From Desulfovibrio desulfuricans DSM 642 (lineage in GTDB: Bacteria > Desulfobacterota > Desulfovibrionia > Desulfovibrionales > Desulfovibrionaceae), in the NCBI RefSeq assembly GCF_000420465.1, contig NZ_ATUZ01000004.1, forward strand, positions 1-49,642: a stretch of DNA of 49,642 nt, read 5' to 3'. Under the pieces are notes generated by a model. It was given only the letters and a program-made list of their open reading frames with translations, was not told the DNA's origin and searched no databases. Positions 1 to 7,014 of this stretch are shown piece after piece; the first letter of the stretch is position 1, and every line of letters begins with the position of its first letter. The translations under genes and the position numbers were made by a program.

Positions 1-336
1 TGCGGGCTTCAAAAGTTTTTTGAGATCACGTCCTTTAGGACGACAATATCAAGTGCCTGCTCGCCTACAAGTCTTTTCAGCCGTGCGTTTTCTTCCTCTA
101 ACTGGCGTAATCGCTTTGCGTCAGAGATGTTCATTCCACCGAACTTGCTGCGCCACTTGTAAAAGGTCGCATCCGAGATGCCATGCTGACGGCATAGATC
201 GACAACGCGAACTCCAGCCTCGGCTTGCCGCAAAATTCCAATAATCTGTTCTTCGGTGAATCTGCTACGTTTCATTCTTGTGCTCCTATGTCAGGAACAC
301 TAACTTTTCAATGGCATACTTTTCGGGGGGAGGGTC
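1..336 (-). mobile_element. IS3-family insertion sequence, left copy (partial, orfA end)
   Basis: The segment holds orfA of an IS3-family element, and the element runs off the left edge where orfB should lie. Its inner end is placed at about 336: the complement read inward starts TGACCCTCCCCCCG, resembling TGACCTTACCCCAC at 49306 at the other end of the window. Both begin TGACC, share the C-run, and have a GTATRCC block a few bases further in. The flanking bases (CAG here, CCG at the other end) differ, so the two ends probably do not come from a single insertion. The insertion interrupts the integrase gene to its right. Confidence 0.85.
9..275 (-). CDS. IS3-family transposase OrfA (HTH subunit)
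   Basis: This 88-residue protein is typical in length and sequence of IS3-family OrfA. It opens with the MKRSRFTEEQIIGILRQAEAG signature followed by a helix-turn-helix (VVDLCRQHGISDATFYKWRS, about residues 24-43). A leucine-zipper-like segment follows (LRQLEEENARLKRLV, about 56-70). OrfA binds the terminal repeats, and with OrfB, usually by frameshift fusion, forms the active transposase. The stop at 9-11 is present, but the partner orfB would start beyond the left edge and is not visible. Confidence 0.93.
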   Translation of the reverse strand: MKRSRFTEEQIIGILRQAEAGVRVVDLCRQHGISDATFYKWRSKFGGMNISDAKRLRQLEEENARLKRLVGEQALDIVVLKDVISKNF

Positions 337-735
337 ACAGAGGGCTTTCAAAGTGCGAATGCGGCGATCAGCAGCCTTGCCACCACGCGCAGTTTCTGTT
401 GAGCGTATGAAACTGGTAGCGATGGCCTTCGTAATGTCAGTCATGGCGACATCCTTTGTAAGGAAAGCCGCAAATTCGCAGAGGTGGCGTTTTTGCTCAA
501 GAAACGTGTTGGGCGTCAATCGCACCTTGCAGTCCTGCAAGTATACCCTACTAGCATGGGAAAACATCAAACTCGGTGGCGTAGCTTGCTGCTGATTTAG
601 GGCCACTTTTGCGACTTGCTCCCATTCCTTTGCCTCTCTTCGGCTGTAGCAAATCTTTGAGTACTGGTGCCCCTGAAACTTGAAGTATGCTTGGAACACG
701 ATTCCATTCTTTTTCACGATTTCGCGTATTGCCAT
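337..735 (-). pseudogene. tyrosine integrase, truncated by IS3 insertion
   Basis: Only about 133 residues remain of a phage or ICE-type tyrosine recombinase. Residues 1-45 resemble the small arm-binding domain (AYFKFQGHQYSKICYSRREA). Residues 55-133 resemble the SAM-like core-binding domain, with FLEQKRHLCEFAAFL and a final RRIRTLKAL segment. The reading frame runs 16 codons into the IS before stopping, and all those residues are IS-encoded. The catalytic domain (R..HxxR..Y) is missing, so the protein cannot recombine. Orientation and position fit an integrase sitting next to the tRNA-proximal attachment site, with the matching distal site at 10460-10524. The missing 3' part may survive beyond the left IS. 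Confidence 0.82.
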
Positions 736-931
736 CGCTGTTCTCCGTCAATATTTTAAAATATTGCAAAATGTCATCTTGGTTAAATCGCGCGCCCCGC
801 AAATTTTCACTTTTGAAGGAAGTGGGAGTGACAAAAAAATGGGGGTAGCTTCGCCAGTTGTTTCTGACGGTGCCGGGCGATAATTTTAAAAAATCTGCTA
901 ATTCTAAGTATGTCATGCACTGCGGGTTCAT
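551..931 (-). CDS. excisionase/AlpA-like HTH protein, overlapping the integrase
   Basis: The first 60 or so residues look like a winged-HTH excisionase of the AlpA/MerR kind: MTYLELADFLKLSPGTVRNN, then a basic/aromatic stretch, then LRGARFNQDDILQYF. Such proteins direct excision or regulate the integrase. The frame continues through about 185 bases that also encode the start of the integrase, and that tail (from residue 66) resembles nothing I recognise. The true protein may once have been about 65-70 residues, with its original stop lost to a frameshift, or the overlap may be real. No good ribosome-binding site is visible before the start at 931; an alternative ATG is at 916. Confidence 0.55.
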   Translation of the reverse strand: MNPQCMTYLELADFLKLSPGTVRNNWRSYPHFFVTPTSFKSENLRGARFNQDDILQYFKILTENSDGNTRNREKEWNRVPSILQVSGAPVLKDLLQPKRGKGMGASRKSGPKSAASYATEFDVFPC

Positions 932-1046
932 TGATGCATGAAAATATCTTTAATCTCTTTATATCTGTTAGCGTTTATATGGTTCATCTCAAGAAATGCT
1001 GTTTTCATTGCTTCTCCTTCCAAATACCAAGCCTTATATAAATTAA

Positions 1047-1078
1047 GTTGCCCCGGCTGGTACTTCAGCCGGGGCAAC
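1047..1078. terminator. strong hairpin 3' of the Rep gene
   Basis: GTTGCCCCGGCTG (1047-1059) and CAGCCGGGGCAAC (1066-1078) form a perfect 13-bp stem with a 6-base loop. It lies six bases past the stop of the Rep gene on the minus strand, between it and the HTH/integrase genes. The U-run is weak (TTAATT on the minus strand), so termination is likely but not certain. Confidence 0.7.
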
Positions 1079-1084
1079 AATTGT

Positions 1085-1921
1085 TTAGTATTTACGGTCT
1101 TTAATAATTTGTCTTATCTCATCGACAACCTCCTTTGGGTAAAATGAGAAGTGGTAAAATTCTCGCCTAACGTACTGGAGAAAGCGCGTTGGATCGAGGT
1201 TGTTGCGTAAGTACACCCTGTCCAGAACAAGCCGCTCAATCATCAGCTTCTTTTCGTGGCTAATAGGGTATGCCTTCGAGGCCTTGGCGAAGGTGATGTT
1301 TTTCTTGCCAACTATGCCGAACATGTGCCGGCCGGGAAACATATCCCTGAATTGCTCTTTTCGGGCTTTCTTCTTTGGTGAAAAAAGGTAGCCACGAATC
1401 GAGCTTTCAGCCTTTACTGGCTTAAACGCGCTCTTATTTGTGCTGCCCGTCATCTCCAGCCAGGTTCTCATCAGAAAGACCCTTTGCTCTCTTTCTAGCT
1501 CTTGGCCGAAAGAGCCGAAAGTGTGGAAATGCAAACCTGTGTTGCGGAAGGCAAGTTCAGCGCCCCACCCAAACCAAGCACCAGGGAAATTCGTCATGAC
1601 TAGGTTTGTGTACGCCTGAAAGACGTCATACGCTCTTTCGCAGGTGTTTTCGTCAATTCTCTTCCACACGTTAGTGTCGAAGTTCAGCGTAATGAACCAG
1701 TCCGGCTCATTCTCAATCGTCGCAAATTTTTTTGCGAAACGACTGTATTGCCCGCCGTTAAAAAGTGATCCCTGATATGGCTCGTTGTGGTGCGTGAGAT
1801 ATTGGGGATCACTTCTCCAAATCATCGTCAGTCGCCCGCAAGTCCTTGCAGTGTATTTTGCGTGAGGATTGGGGGTTCTGATGATGGTTTCAGACAGATT
1901 CATTTTTTTCTTTTCGCTCAT
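1085..1921 (-). CDS. HUH-type rolling-circle replication initiator (Rep)
   Basis: This 278-residue protein has the layout of an HUH endonuclease Rep. Motif 1 is FITLNF (residues 76-81). The HUH motif is WGAELAFRNTGLHFHTFG (119-136), with H131 and H133 as metal ligands. A candidate catalytic tyrosine is Y178 in IRGYLFSPKKK, followed by a basic patch, and PGRHMFGIVG (196-205) resembles the GR.WG.. segment of many RCR Reps. The inferred role is to nick one strand at an origin and prime rolling-circle replication of an excised circle, or to process ssDNA for transfer. The only upstream DNA is the AT-rich repeat block at 1922-2764, a sensible place for its origin. A relaxase-like role is an alternative. 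No helicase domain is fused. Confidence 0.75.
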   Translation of the reverse strand: MSEKKKMNLSETIIRTPNPHAKYTARTCGRLTMIWRSDPQYLTHHNEPYQGSLFNGGQYSRFAKKFATIENEPDWFITLNFDTNVWKRIDENTCERAYDVFQAYTNLVMTNFPGAWFGWGAELAFRNTGLHFHTFGSFGQELEREQRVFLMRTWLEMTGSTNKSAFKPVKAESSIRGYLFSPKKKARKEQFRDMFPGRHMFGIVGKKNITFAKASKAYPISHEKKLMIERLVLDRVYLRNNLDPTRFLQYVRREFYHFSFYPKEVVDEIRQIIKDRKY

Positions 1922-2110
1922 GTTGAGCTCCTGTTCTTAAGCATATCTATATATAAATATGAAAAAGAAAGGGTCTTAAGTCATGTGTACCTCCATAAAA
2001 TAAAAAAAGCAGAATGCAGTATACCATAAATTTAAGAAAAGTCAATAGTGCTGAAAATATTACATTATTACTCGACACGGAAATTTTGATTTTACTAAAC
2101 AATTATAAAA

Positions 2111-2132
2111 ACAATGCACTCAGCAATGTTTT
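2111..2132 (+). repeat. iteron-like repeat copy 1
   Basis: CAATGcactcagCAATGTTTT: two CAATG motifs spaced 12 bases start to start, followed by a T-run. It shares the pattern of the copies at 2266 and 2675. Confidence 0.6.
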
Positions 2133-2195
2133 GTGGATTGTTTTAATTTTTTGCAAAATTTACGCTGAACAAGAGTTTTAGAACATAGTTTTTTG

Positions 2196-2212
2196 CAATG
2201 GTAAAAACTATG
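2196..2212 (+). repeat. degenerate iteron-like repeat inside an inverted repeat
   Basis: CAATGGTAAAAACTATG matches the first part of the copy at 2267 (CAATGGTAAAGGCAATG) with three differences. It overlaps the 10-bp stem formed by 2184-2193 and 2203-2212. Confidence 0.45.
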
Positions 2213-2265
2213 CTGTGTAGGCATCAAGTCGTGGCAAGTTGAAATGTGGCACGGAAAGAATCAAA

Positions 2266-2295
2266 ACAATGGTAAAGGCAATGTTTTTAACATTG
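2266..2295 (+). repeat. iteron-like repeat copy 2
   Basis: Three motifs at 12-base steps: CAATG at 2267, CAATG at 2279 and CATTG at 2291. The last two form the palindrome CAATGTT-TTT-AACATTG. Confidence 0.6.
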
Positions 2296-2674
2296 TTCAT
2301 TTCAGGGCTAAAAACATTGCTTTTGAAGGAATATTTAAAAATGATCATGAAAATAATGAATTCAAAAAGCAATCTTTGCCTTAAAGATTTATTGCATCAT
2401 GAATTATTAACAATTATCATGACAATGATTTGATGGCTATGTGCTAATGAACGTATTGAGTAGTGATTGAATGTAGCTATTAGTACAGTAACTATATGCA
2501 GAGATAACTAGTTATATGAATAATATTATATTAACCGTTAACTAGTATAATTCAAATCAGTTGTTCATTTGTTCTATTTTACATGACACTATTACCTTGG
2601 GCTAAAACCATAAGGCCTTTCTTCTTTACGCGACCTCAATATGTTTTGGTTAAATGATGAAAACTTTGCTTTGA

Positions 2675-2703
2675 CCATTGCTATCAGCATTGTTTTTAAC
2701 AAT
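2675..2703 (+). repeat. iteron-like repeat copy 3
   Basis: CATTGctatcagCATTGTTTT, then TAACAAT: the same 12-base step, the same TCAG before the second motif as in copy 1, and the same TTTTTAAC tail as in copy 2. It lies 60 bases before the RHH-like gene and could serve as its operator. Confidence 0.6.
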
Positions 2704-2764
2704 ACTTTTACCAAGGGTTTCTTTGTTGCTGAATATGGGCATACAACATGAAATGGAGGGTAAA

Positions 2765-3328
2765 ATGGCAAGGAAAAGCGCAGTGTTAAATGACACGCAG
2801 AGGAAGGCAAAATCTGGAAAAAAGGCCCCCGTTGTGGTGCCGGATATCAAAGATCTTAAAGTCAGCGATTTAAAAATGAAGGGGGATTCTAGGAGTTATA
2901 CGTATTCTCTTGGGGCACTTTCGGTTTTAGATGCTGTAAAAATGGAGCTTAAGGACACAGGAGAAACGCTGAATAGTTTCGTATCGGAAGCAATAATCTA
3001 CTATAGCAATTCACGATTTTCAGAAGAAGTTCTTGGCAGCGTCGTCGCTGCGCATAATTCAAAGCCTATGCGGACTCCGGAAAGAAATAGAATACTAGCA
3101 CTTGAGCGGCTTATTACAGTGATTGGCATGGATTTTTTAGAAAAAAATAAGCAATCTGAGTTTAACAGAATGAAAAAATTCCTTAAAAATAACCCTGAGA
3201 TTATCGAGAAAGGTACCCCCGGCGGGCGATGCAAGAAAGCCTCGCAAGAAACAGGTATCTTTAAAGACGATGATGCCATGCCACTCTGGCTTATATTGCT
3301 TTATGCCAAAAAATTCGAATTCATATGA
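2765..3328 (+). CDS. RHH-like DNA-binding protein of the mobile element (putative)
   Basis: The start at 2765 was chosen because GGAGGG (2755-2760) precedes it; an upstream in-frame ATG at 2678 lies in the repeat block and is unlikely. The 187-residue product starts with a lysine-rich tail. A stretch resembling a ribbon-helix-helix unit follows: a short strand (RSYTYSL), helix (VLDAVKMELKDTG) and second helix (LNSFVSEAIIYYS), at about residues 38-80. Beyond it are two more predicted helical segments without a recognised domain. RHH proteins beside Rep genes usually control copy number, partition or transfer. The position next to iteron-like repeats fits autoregulation, but the family is not certain. 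A strong terminator follows directly. Confidence 0.6.
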   Translation: MARKSAVLNDTQRKAKSGKKAPVVVPDIKDLKVSDLKMKGDSRSYTYSLGALSVLDAVKMELKDTGETLNSFVSEAIIYYSNSRFSEEVLGSVVAAHNSKPMRTPERNRILALERLITVIGMDFLEKNKQSEFNRMKKFLKNNPEIIEKGTPGGRCKKASQETGIFKDDDAMPLWLILLYAKKFEFI

Positions 3329-3330
3329 AT

Positions 3331-3366
3331 AAAAAGGCTCTCCATGATTAAATGGAGAGCCTTTTT
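3331..3366 (+). terminator. Rho-independent terminator after the RHH-like gene
   Basis: AAAAAGGCTCTCCAT (3331-3345) pairs with ATGGAGAGCCTTTTT (3352-3366), a perfect 15-bp stem ending in a T-run. It starts two bases after the stop and also lies before the stop of the convergent gene, so it can act in both directions. Confidence 0.88.
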
Positions 3367-3379
3367 CATGTCGCTACCG

Positions 3380-3994
3380 TTAGGCGGGTAGGGTGTTTTT
3401 AACAAATTTATCGAACTCCGGCATAAGCTTGAGCACGTTTTCTAACGCTGCGGTCATGGGTTCCAGTGATTTTTTGAGGTCGGGGAATTCTTTGGCAACC
3501 ACAACTGGGTCGAGGGAAAAGGGTAGGATAAGGGTGCCGCGCTTGGTGAACTGGAATCCAGCTTTTTGAAGGACCTCCTTTTCCTTTTGAAAAGCCTCCA
3601 AGTGCTGTTTGACTTTATACCGGGATGGGCCTGCCGGTCTGCCGTCCATCCAAAATTCAAAGCATAACGTGCAGCTGTTGAGTCCAAGTGCGCTGCCGAG
3701 CCAATAGCTGTTGGCATTGGGGTCAGTCTCCGCCAGCCTGAAAACAGCCAAGTCGGCATGGCCAGGTTTTGTGGGCCAATCCAGTGGCGCAAACACGGTA
3801 TCATCGTTGCCGTCTTCATCCTCCACCACCAGCCCGAATCGAGTGCGCCACGGCGACCGCTCGCCCAAGCGATTGGAAATAGCCCTATTGATGGCTTTGA
3901 AGACAGTGGCCTCTACGTGTTCTGTCAAACTTTCCTGTTCGATCAGTTCTTTGTTTGACAGCAAAAATACGCACATCTCCTTAGTGTAATTCAT
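3380..3994 (-). CDS. uncharacterised 204-aa cargo protein
   Basis: I do not recognise this family. The reading frame is supported by a GGAG ribosome-binding site six bases before the ATG at 3994 and by a terminator on each side. The protein is soluble, with no signal peptide or membrane segment. It is acidic in the first half (VVEDEDGNDD, about residues 56-65), has a HADLAVFRLAETDP stretch near 79-92 and a basic segment near 122-140. Its last 40 residues look helical. It is its own transcription unit, divergent from the gene at 4196, in the middle of the mobile element, which marks it as cargo. Confidence 0.65.
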   Translation of the reverse strand: MNYTKEMCVFLLSNKELIEQESLTEHVEATVFKAINRAISNRLGERSPWRTRFGLVVEDEDGNDDTVFAPLDWPTKPGHADLAVFRLAETDPNANSYWLGSALGLNSCTLCFEFWMDGRPAGPSRYKVKQHLEAFQKEKEVLQKAGFQFTKRGTLILPFSLDPVVVAKEFPDLKKSLEPMTAALENVLKLMPEFDKFVKNTLPA

Positions 3995-4025
3995 CTAGAA
4001 CTCCATATCTTTTAAATTTGATAAA

Positions 4026-4060
4026 AAAGAAGCCATTTGAATTGCTCAAATGGCTTCTTT
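4026..4060. terminator. bidirectional hairpin between divergent cargo genes
   Basis: AAAGAAGCCATTTGA (4026-4040) and TCAAATGGCTTCTTT (4046-4060) form a perfect 15-bp stem with a 5-base loop, with A-run and T-run flanks. It sits upstream of both flanking genes rather than downstream, so it probably insulates one gene from the other or marks a former boundary. Confidence 0.65.
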
Positions 4061-4195
4061 AGATTGTGGCTAGCGCCAAAGTTATTATATCATAATATCA
4101 TAAAATTGTCAATATGTATGAAAATATGAGTCTAGTTGCTGCCAAAAAAATTAATCGTTCAGTTTATTATCACAATTAATAAGGAGAGTATCAAC

Positions 4196-4798
4196 ATGAA
4201 AGGATCACTACAGTTAAATTCCATCCTGTCGAGCATCAAAGACTTTGAGGTATCCATAACCACCAAACTGACCCACTTGGCTAAAGCACAGGGCGGTAAT
4301 CAACTCCAACGCCATAAGCGCATCGCATTCATTGGCATCGGGGACATTGGTAATGCGGCGGCAGATGCTGTCCATGACAAGTTTCCTGAAGTTCAAGGTT
4401 TTTTGGACGTTATTCATGCCAGCCAGGCTGATACCCCTGAATACATTCCTGCCTTGTCGTGTTGGGTCACTGAGTGCCGAGGTCTTTATGAGCGCGAACC
4501 GCTGGTTTCCGTTTATATCGTCGGCATGATCGACAGCAGCAACCGCCTTCTTGATGCCCTTGATGCGGGCAACGCAGTCCGATACCTAAAATGCGAGTTT
4601 GTGCGGGGTTTCTTTGCTCTGCATGATGGGTGGGATAGTGCCGTGCCCGCCCTGTGTAATGCCGACATTGCGGTATCTCTGACGGAATGCGAAGGGGTAG
4701 AGCCGGGGCGAGGGGGGGATTTAGAGCAAGATGGGTTGTTTTTAGAGCTGTACGATTTTCTGCTGAATATGTTGGACGATGATCTCTTGATGGTGTGA
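4196..4798 (+). CDS. uncharacterised 200-aa cargo protein with a glycine-rich loop
   Basis: The start at 4196 is set by AAGGAG at 4181-4186. No family is recognised. Residues 42-58 (RIAFIGIGDIGNAAADA) form a strand followed by a glycine-rich turn and helix, like a nucleotide-binding loop (Rossmann, or very loosely tubulin/FtsZ-like). A second hydrophobic strand (VSVYIVGMIDSS) follows near residue 110, and the C-terminus is acidic and leucine-rich. Nucleotide binding is only a suggestion. The gene stands alone, with a GC-rich hairpin after it (4801-4819). Confidence 0.6.
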   Translation: MKGSLQLNSILSSIKDFEVSITTKLTHLAKAQGGNQLQRHKRIAFIGIGDIGNAAADAVHDKFPEVQGFLDVIHASQADTPEYIPALSCWVTECRGLYEREPLVSVYIVGMIDSSNRLLDALDAGNAVRYLKCEFVRGFFALHDGWDSAVPALCNADIAVSLTECEGVEPGRGGDLEQDGLFLELYDFLLNMLDDDLLMV

Positions 4799-4800
4799 GA

Positions 4801-4819
4801 GGGAGGGGGGAACCCTCCC
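4801..4819. terminator. possible hairpin between convergent genes
   Basis: GGGAGGG (4801-4807) can pair with CCCTCCC (4813-4819). It lies between the ends of two convergent genes but has no T-run, so function as a terminator is uncertain. Confidence 0.4.
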
Positions 4820-4915
4820 CATCACGACAAGCCTAGTGAGCTTTTCCGAGTGCTTGTTAAAGCGTGGTCATTATTCAATGCTGTCTAGGCGTTTATCATC
4901 ACTGGCGGGAAGTTG

Positions 4916-5332
4916 TTAATAAATGGCAGTAATAATGCGGTGACAAAAAAATTCGATCTCGTAAGGCGTAAGCTCTTTAGTCCTATAGACATAGCTAAGC
5001 ACAGCATAATTGTTTTTTACTTGAAATTCATAAATTTCTTTGATCGGTGTGGCTATCAAAGGGTTTGAGCCTTCCATGTCAATTCGGTACTGGTTCTGAC
5101 TCGTTTTTTGGCAGCTTGTAGCCTTTAGAATGCCTCCCAAGTTATCAGCGACTTTTGAGATGCCGTTGATAAAAGCATTCGCAGTTATTCTTCGCGAATC
5201 TTCCGGCACTGTCATTTCTGGGCACTTTACAAGCATCTTGCTAACCGGACAATCACTTAAGCTGTCTGCAATTGCAGCAGTTGAAAACAATAAGCAAATG
5301 GCAGCTAATAATGTAATATGCAACATTTTCAT
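4916..5332 (-). CDS. secreted/periplasmic protein of unknown function
   Basis: The 138-residue product has a clear Sec signal peptide: MKMLH, a hydrophobic core to about residue 18, then an AIADS cleavage region. The mature part, about 115 residues, contains four cysteines (SDCPVSK, VKCPEM, TSCQKT, FFCHRI) that could form two disulfides. No family is recognised. It lies 56 bases downstream of the membrane-protein gene on the same strand, so the two are probably co-transcribed and may act together at the envelope. Confidence 0.7.
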   Translation of the reverse strand: MKMLHITLLAAICLLFSTAAIADSLSDCPVSKMLVKCPEMTVPEDSRRITANAFINGISKVADNLGGILKATSCQKTSQNQYRIDMEGSNPLIATPIKEIYEFQVKNNYAVLSYVYRTKELTPYEIEFFCHRIITAIY

Positions 5333-5388
5333 TGTATTCTCCTTTGCGATTAGAAATATTCAACGTGCTAAGCTCAATCATGTGGAGC

Positions 5389-6048
5389 TTACTGCCCCAT
5401 ATCCATGCTGCTCAAACGCCTCCCACAAGCCATTTCGAGCGCGGAAATGCATTCGTCCCGTTTTTGCTTGTCACGCCATGCAACACAACGCGCACCAAAC
5501 GAGCCATGAATAAAAACTTTGGTGCCCCCTTGGCGTGTTACCTTGCTGATTTCACTGACAGGGAGCTCTTCCATTGAGCACAAATCTTTCAGAGCTTTTA
5601 GCCTGAAGATGTTGTCTTCTAAGGTATTGTTATGCGGGTCTGCGGGAATAACTACGGTTCCCTTTGTTTTAAAGACAAGAACGCCAATTTGCGTTGTTGC
5701 TATGCGCATTGACACAACGAACATGCCTGCCAGTGATGCAATCAATCCTGCGCATGAGCAAATAAATACTGCTGCATACTGAAAACTTAGGTGGATTCCT
5801 TTTACCGAGCCAAGAAAGGCAATGACTGAAAGTATTAGCAGTACGCTCCAACCTATTGCGACGGTTATGAACCGAAGGGGATTTCCAGAGTCGCAAACGC
5901 GCATGTCTGCGCTTTTCAGTGCGTAGCGCTCCGAATACCTTTTAAATGTCAGGTAACTATTCAAAAGGAAAACGGAAAAGAGAATTCCGCCAGCAACTTG
6001 CAGCACAAGCACTATCAATTCATTAAGATCGTTATTTTTTTTTGCCAT
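5389..6048 (-). CDS. uncharacterised inner-membrane protein
   Basis: The start at 6048 (MAKKNNDLN) is preferred because of the AAGGGGAAG just upstream; another in-frame ATG lies at 6087. The 219-residue product has three predicted membrane segments, near residues 12-34, 60-80 and 88-115. A cytoplasmic C-terminal half follows, with short strands such as IGVLVFKTKGTVVIPAD and a basic region. No family is recognised. It is divergent from a small XRE regulator at 6151, which may control it, and is followed by the secreted protein at 4916. Confidence 0.68.
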   Translation of the reverse strand: MAKKNNDLNELIVLVLQVAGGILFSVFLLNSYLTFKRYSERYALKSADMRVCDSGNPLRFITVAIGWSVLLILSVIAFLGSVKGIHLSFQYAAVFICSCAGLIASLAGMFVVSMRIATTQIGVLVFKTKGTVVIPADPHNNTLEDNIFRLKALKDLCSMEELPVSEISKVTRQGGTKVFIHGSFGARCVAWRDKQKRDECISALEMACGRRLSSMDMGQ

Positions 6049-6150
6049 AGTCTTCCCCTTATTTGATTTGCGGCATTTGAGTTTCACTATGCTATAGCCA
6101 AGTGGCTGTCAAGAAATTCTAGGATACATCCAAGTGAAAAAGGAGGATGT

Positions 6151-6357
6151 ATGCCTTTTACTAGTAATCTTGGCAGTATCATGAAGGGCAAAGATATGAC
6201 GTACGAAGAGCTTCAGCACATCTCAAAAGTCGCACCTGACACTGTCGCAAGAGCGAGAGATGCCAGAATTGCAACTTGCAAGCTGCTTACGCTTGAAAAG
6301 CTTGCAAGGGCGTTAGGGGTTGAGGTGTGCGACTTGTTCACCCATGTGAAAAAGTGA
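6151..6357 (+). CDS. small XRE/Cro-type HTH regulator
   Basis: This 68-residue protein is almost entirely a Cro/C1-type helix-turn-helix: MTYEELQHISKVAPDTVARARD carries the two key helices, followed by LLTLEKLARALGVEVCDLF, the typical end of the XRE fold. AAGGAGG lies just before the ATG. It is divergent from the membrane-protein gene at 5389-6048, so the roughly 100-base gap between them is its probable operator region. It may act as repressor of the mobile element or of its cargo. Confidence 0.82.
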   Translation: MPFTSNLGSIMKGKDMTYEELQHISKVAPDTVARARDARIATCKLLTLEKLARALGVEVCDLFTHVKK

Positions 6358-6752
6358 AGTACCCGCCTATAGTTGGGGCACCACTCATGCGGGTATTGCC
6401 TCCCGTTACTTAGAGTAAGGGGGGGGGCAATCTGCTAGATGAGCGGAACAGGCCGTTCCGTCCTTGCTCAACGCTAATTAGGAGTGTCTATAGCTGCTGG
6501 CTGTGATTGATTCAGGCGAGGGCATTGAGTGGAGTCGGTCAAACAGAGATAATTTTAAATAAACATATGTTTTAATTAAATTTAATAGAAAAATGTCCTA
6601 TGTGAATCTCAGGGGGTAACAGGAATGCCTTTGCTCAACAAGAACCTGCTAAAGCGGGATATCGGTGTGTTTTATGTGTTGCGTCGCACTTCTTCAGATG
6701 TAAATGGAAATTTGTAATAAGAATATGACGGGATGTGCAATAATGGTCATTA
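6358..6752. other. 395-base intergenic region with two hairpins
   Basis: No convincing gene is present. Just after the XRE stop, TACCCGC (6360-6366) can pair with GCGGGTA (6390-6396). It is followed by an imperfect hairpin, TTGCCTCCCGTTACT (6396-6410) with a complement ending in a run of nine G and CAA (6414-6430). GGAAC-AGGC-CGTTCC-type pairing occurs near 6445. A structured leader or terminator pair is possible. The remainder is AT-rich and likely holds the promoter of the helicase cassette, but no clear -35/-10 pair stands out. Confidence 0.4.
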
Positions 6753-7007
6753 GTGCGAAAAAAACAAAAAGTAGATGCATACGCGCAAGTTACGCGTAAT
6801 AAAACTCTTATTATATCACTTATATTGTTATTGGAATCATTTTGTTTTGCGGATTATTATAGAACTGCAGAAAAATTCGATAAAAACGCAGAAAATATAA
6901 GGTGCGACAATTCTTATTTTTTTGATGGAGCTAGCAGTTGTCAAGTTGGGGTAAAGATTGTAATTTATAAAAAAATAGAATCGCAACTATGTACACTAAA
7001 ATACTAG
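6753..7007 (+). CDS. small ORF with a hydrophobic segment (doubtful)
   Basis: A GTG-started frame of 84 codons ends seven bases before the next gene. It has a basic N-terminus and a hydrophobic stretch (LIISLILLLESFCFA, about residues 19-33) that would read as a signal peptide or membrane anchor, then a polar tail with three cysteines. There is no obvious ribosome-binding site and no recognised family. In such AT-rich DNA an open frame of this length could be chance. If real, it would be the first gene of the helicase cassette. Confidence 0.25.
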   Translation: MRKKQKVDAYAQVTRNKTLIISLILLLESFCFADYYRTAEKFDKNAENIRCDNSYFFDGASSCQVGVKIVIYKKIESQLCTLKY

Positions 7008-7014
7008 GAAACAC

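Larger units (their letters stand above)
1922..2764. other. AT-rich intergenic block with iteron-like repeats (candidate origin)
   Basis: About 840 bases without a convincing gene lie between the divergent Rep and RHH-like genes. CAATG or its complement CATTG occurs ten times: 2112, 2124, 2196, 2267, 2279, 2291, 2315, 2423, 2676 and 2688. Several pairs are exactly 12 bases apart. The block also has a 10-bp inverted repeat (CATAGTTTTT 2184-2193 / AAAAACTATG 2203-2212) and the palindrome ATAACTAGTTAT (2504-2515). This density suggests a replication origin and/or operator region served by Rep and the RHH-like protein; that role is inference. Confidence 0.6.

Noticed and set aside
2239..2433. Small frame within the repeat block
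   Set aside because: AT-rich chance frame overlapping the iteron-like repeats, with no start signal.
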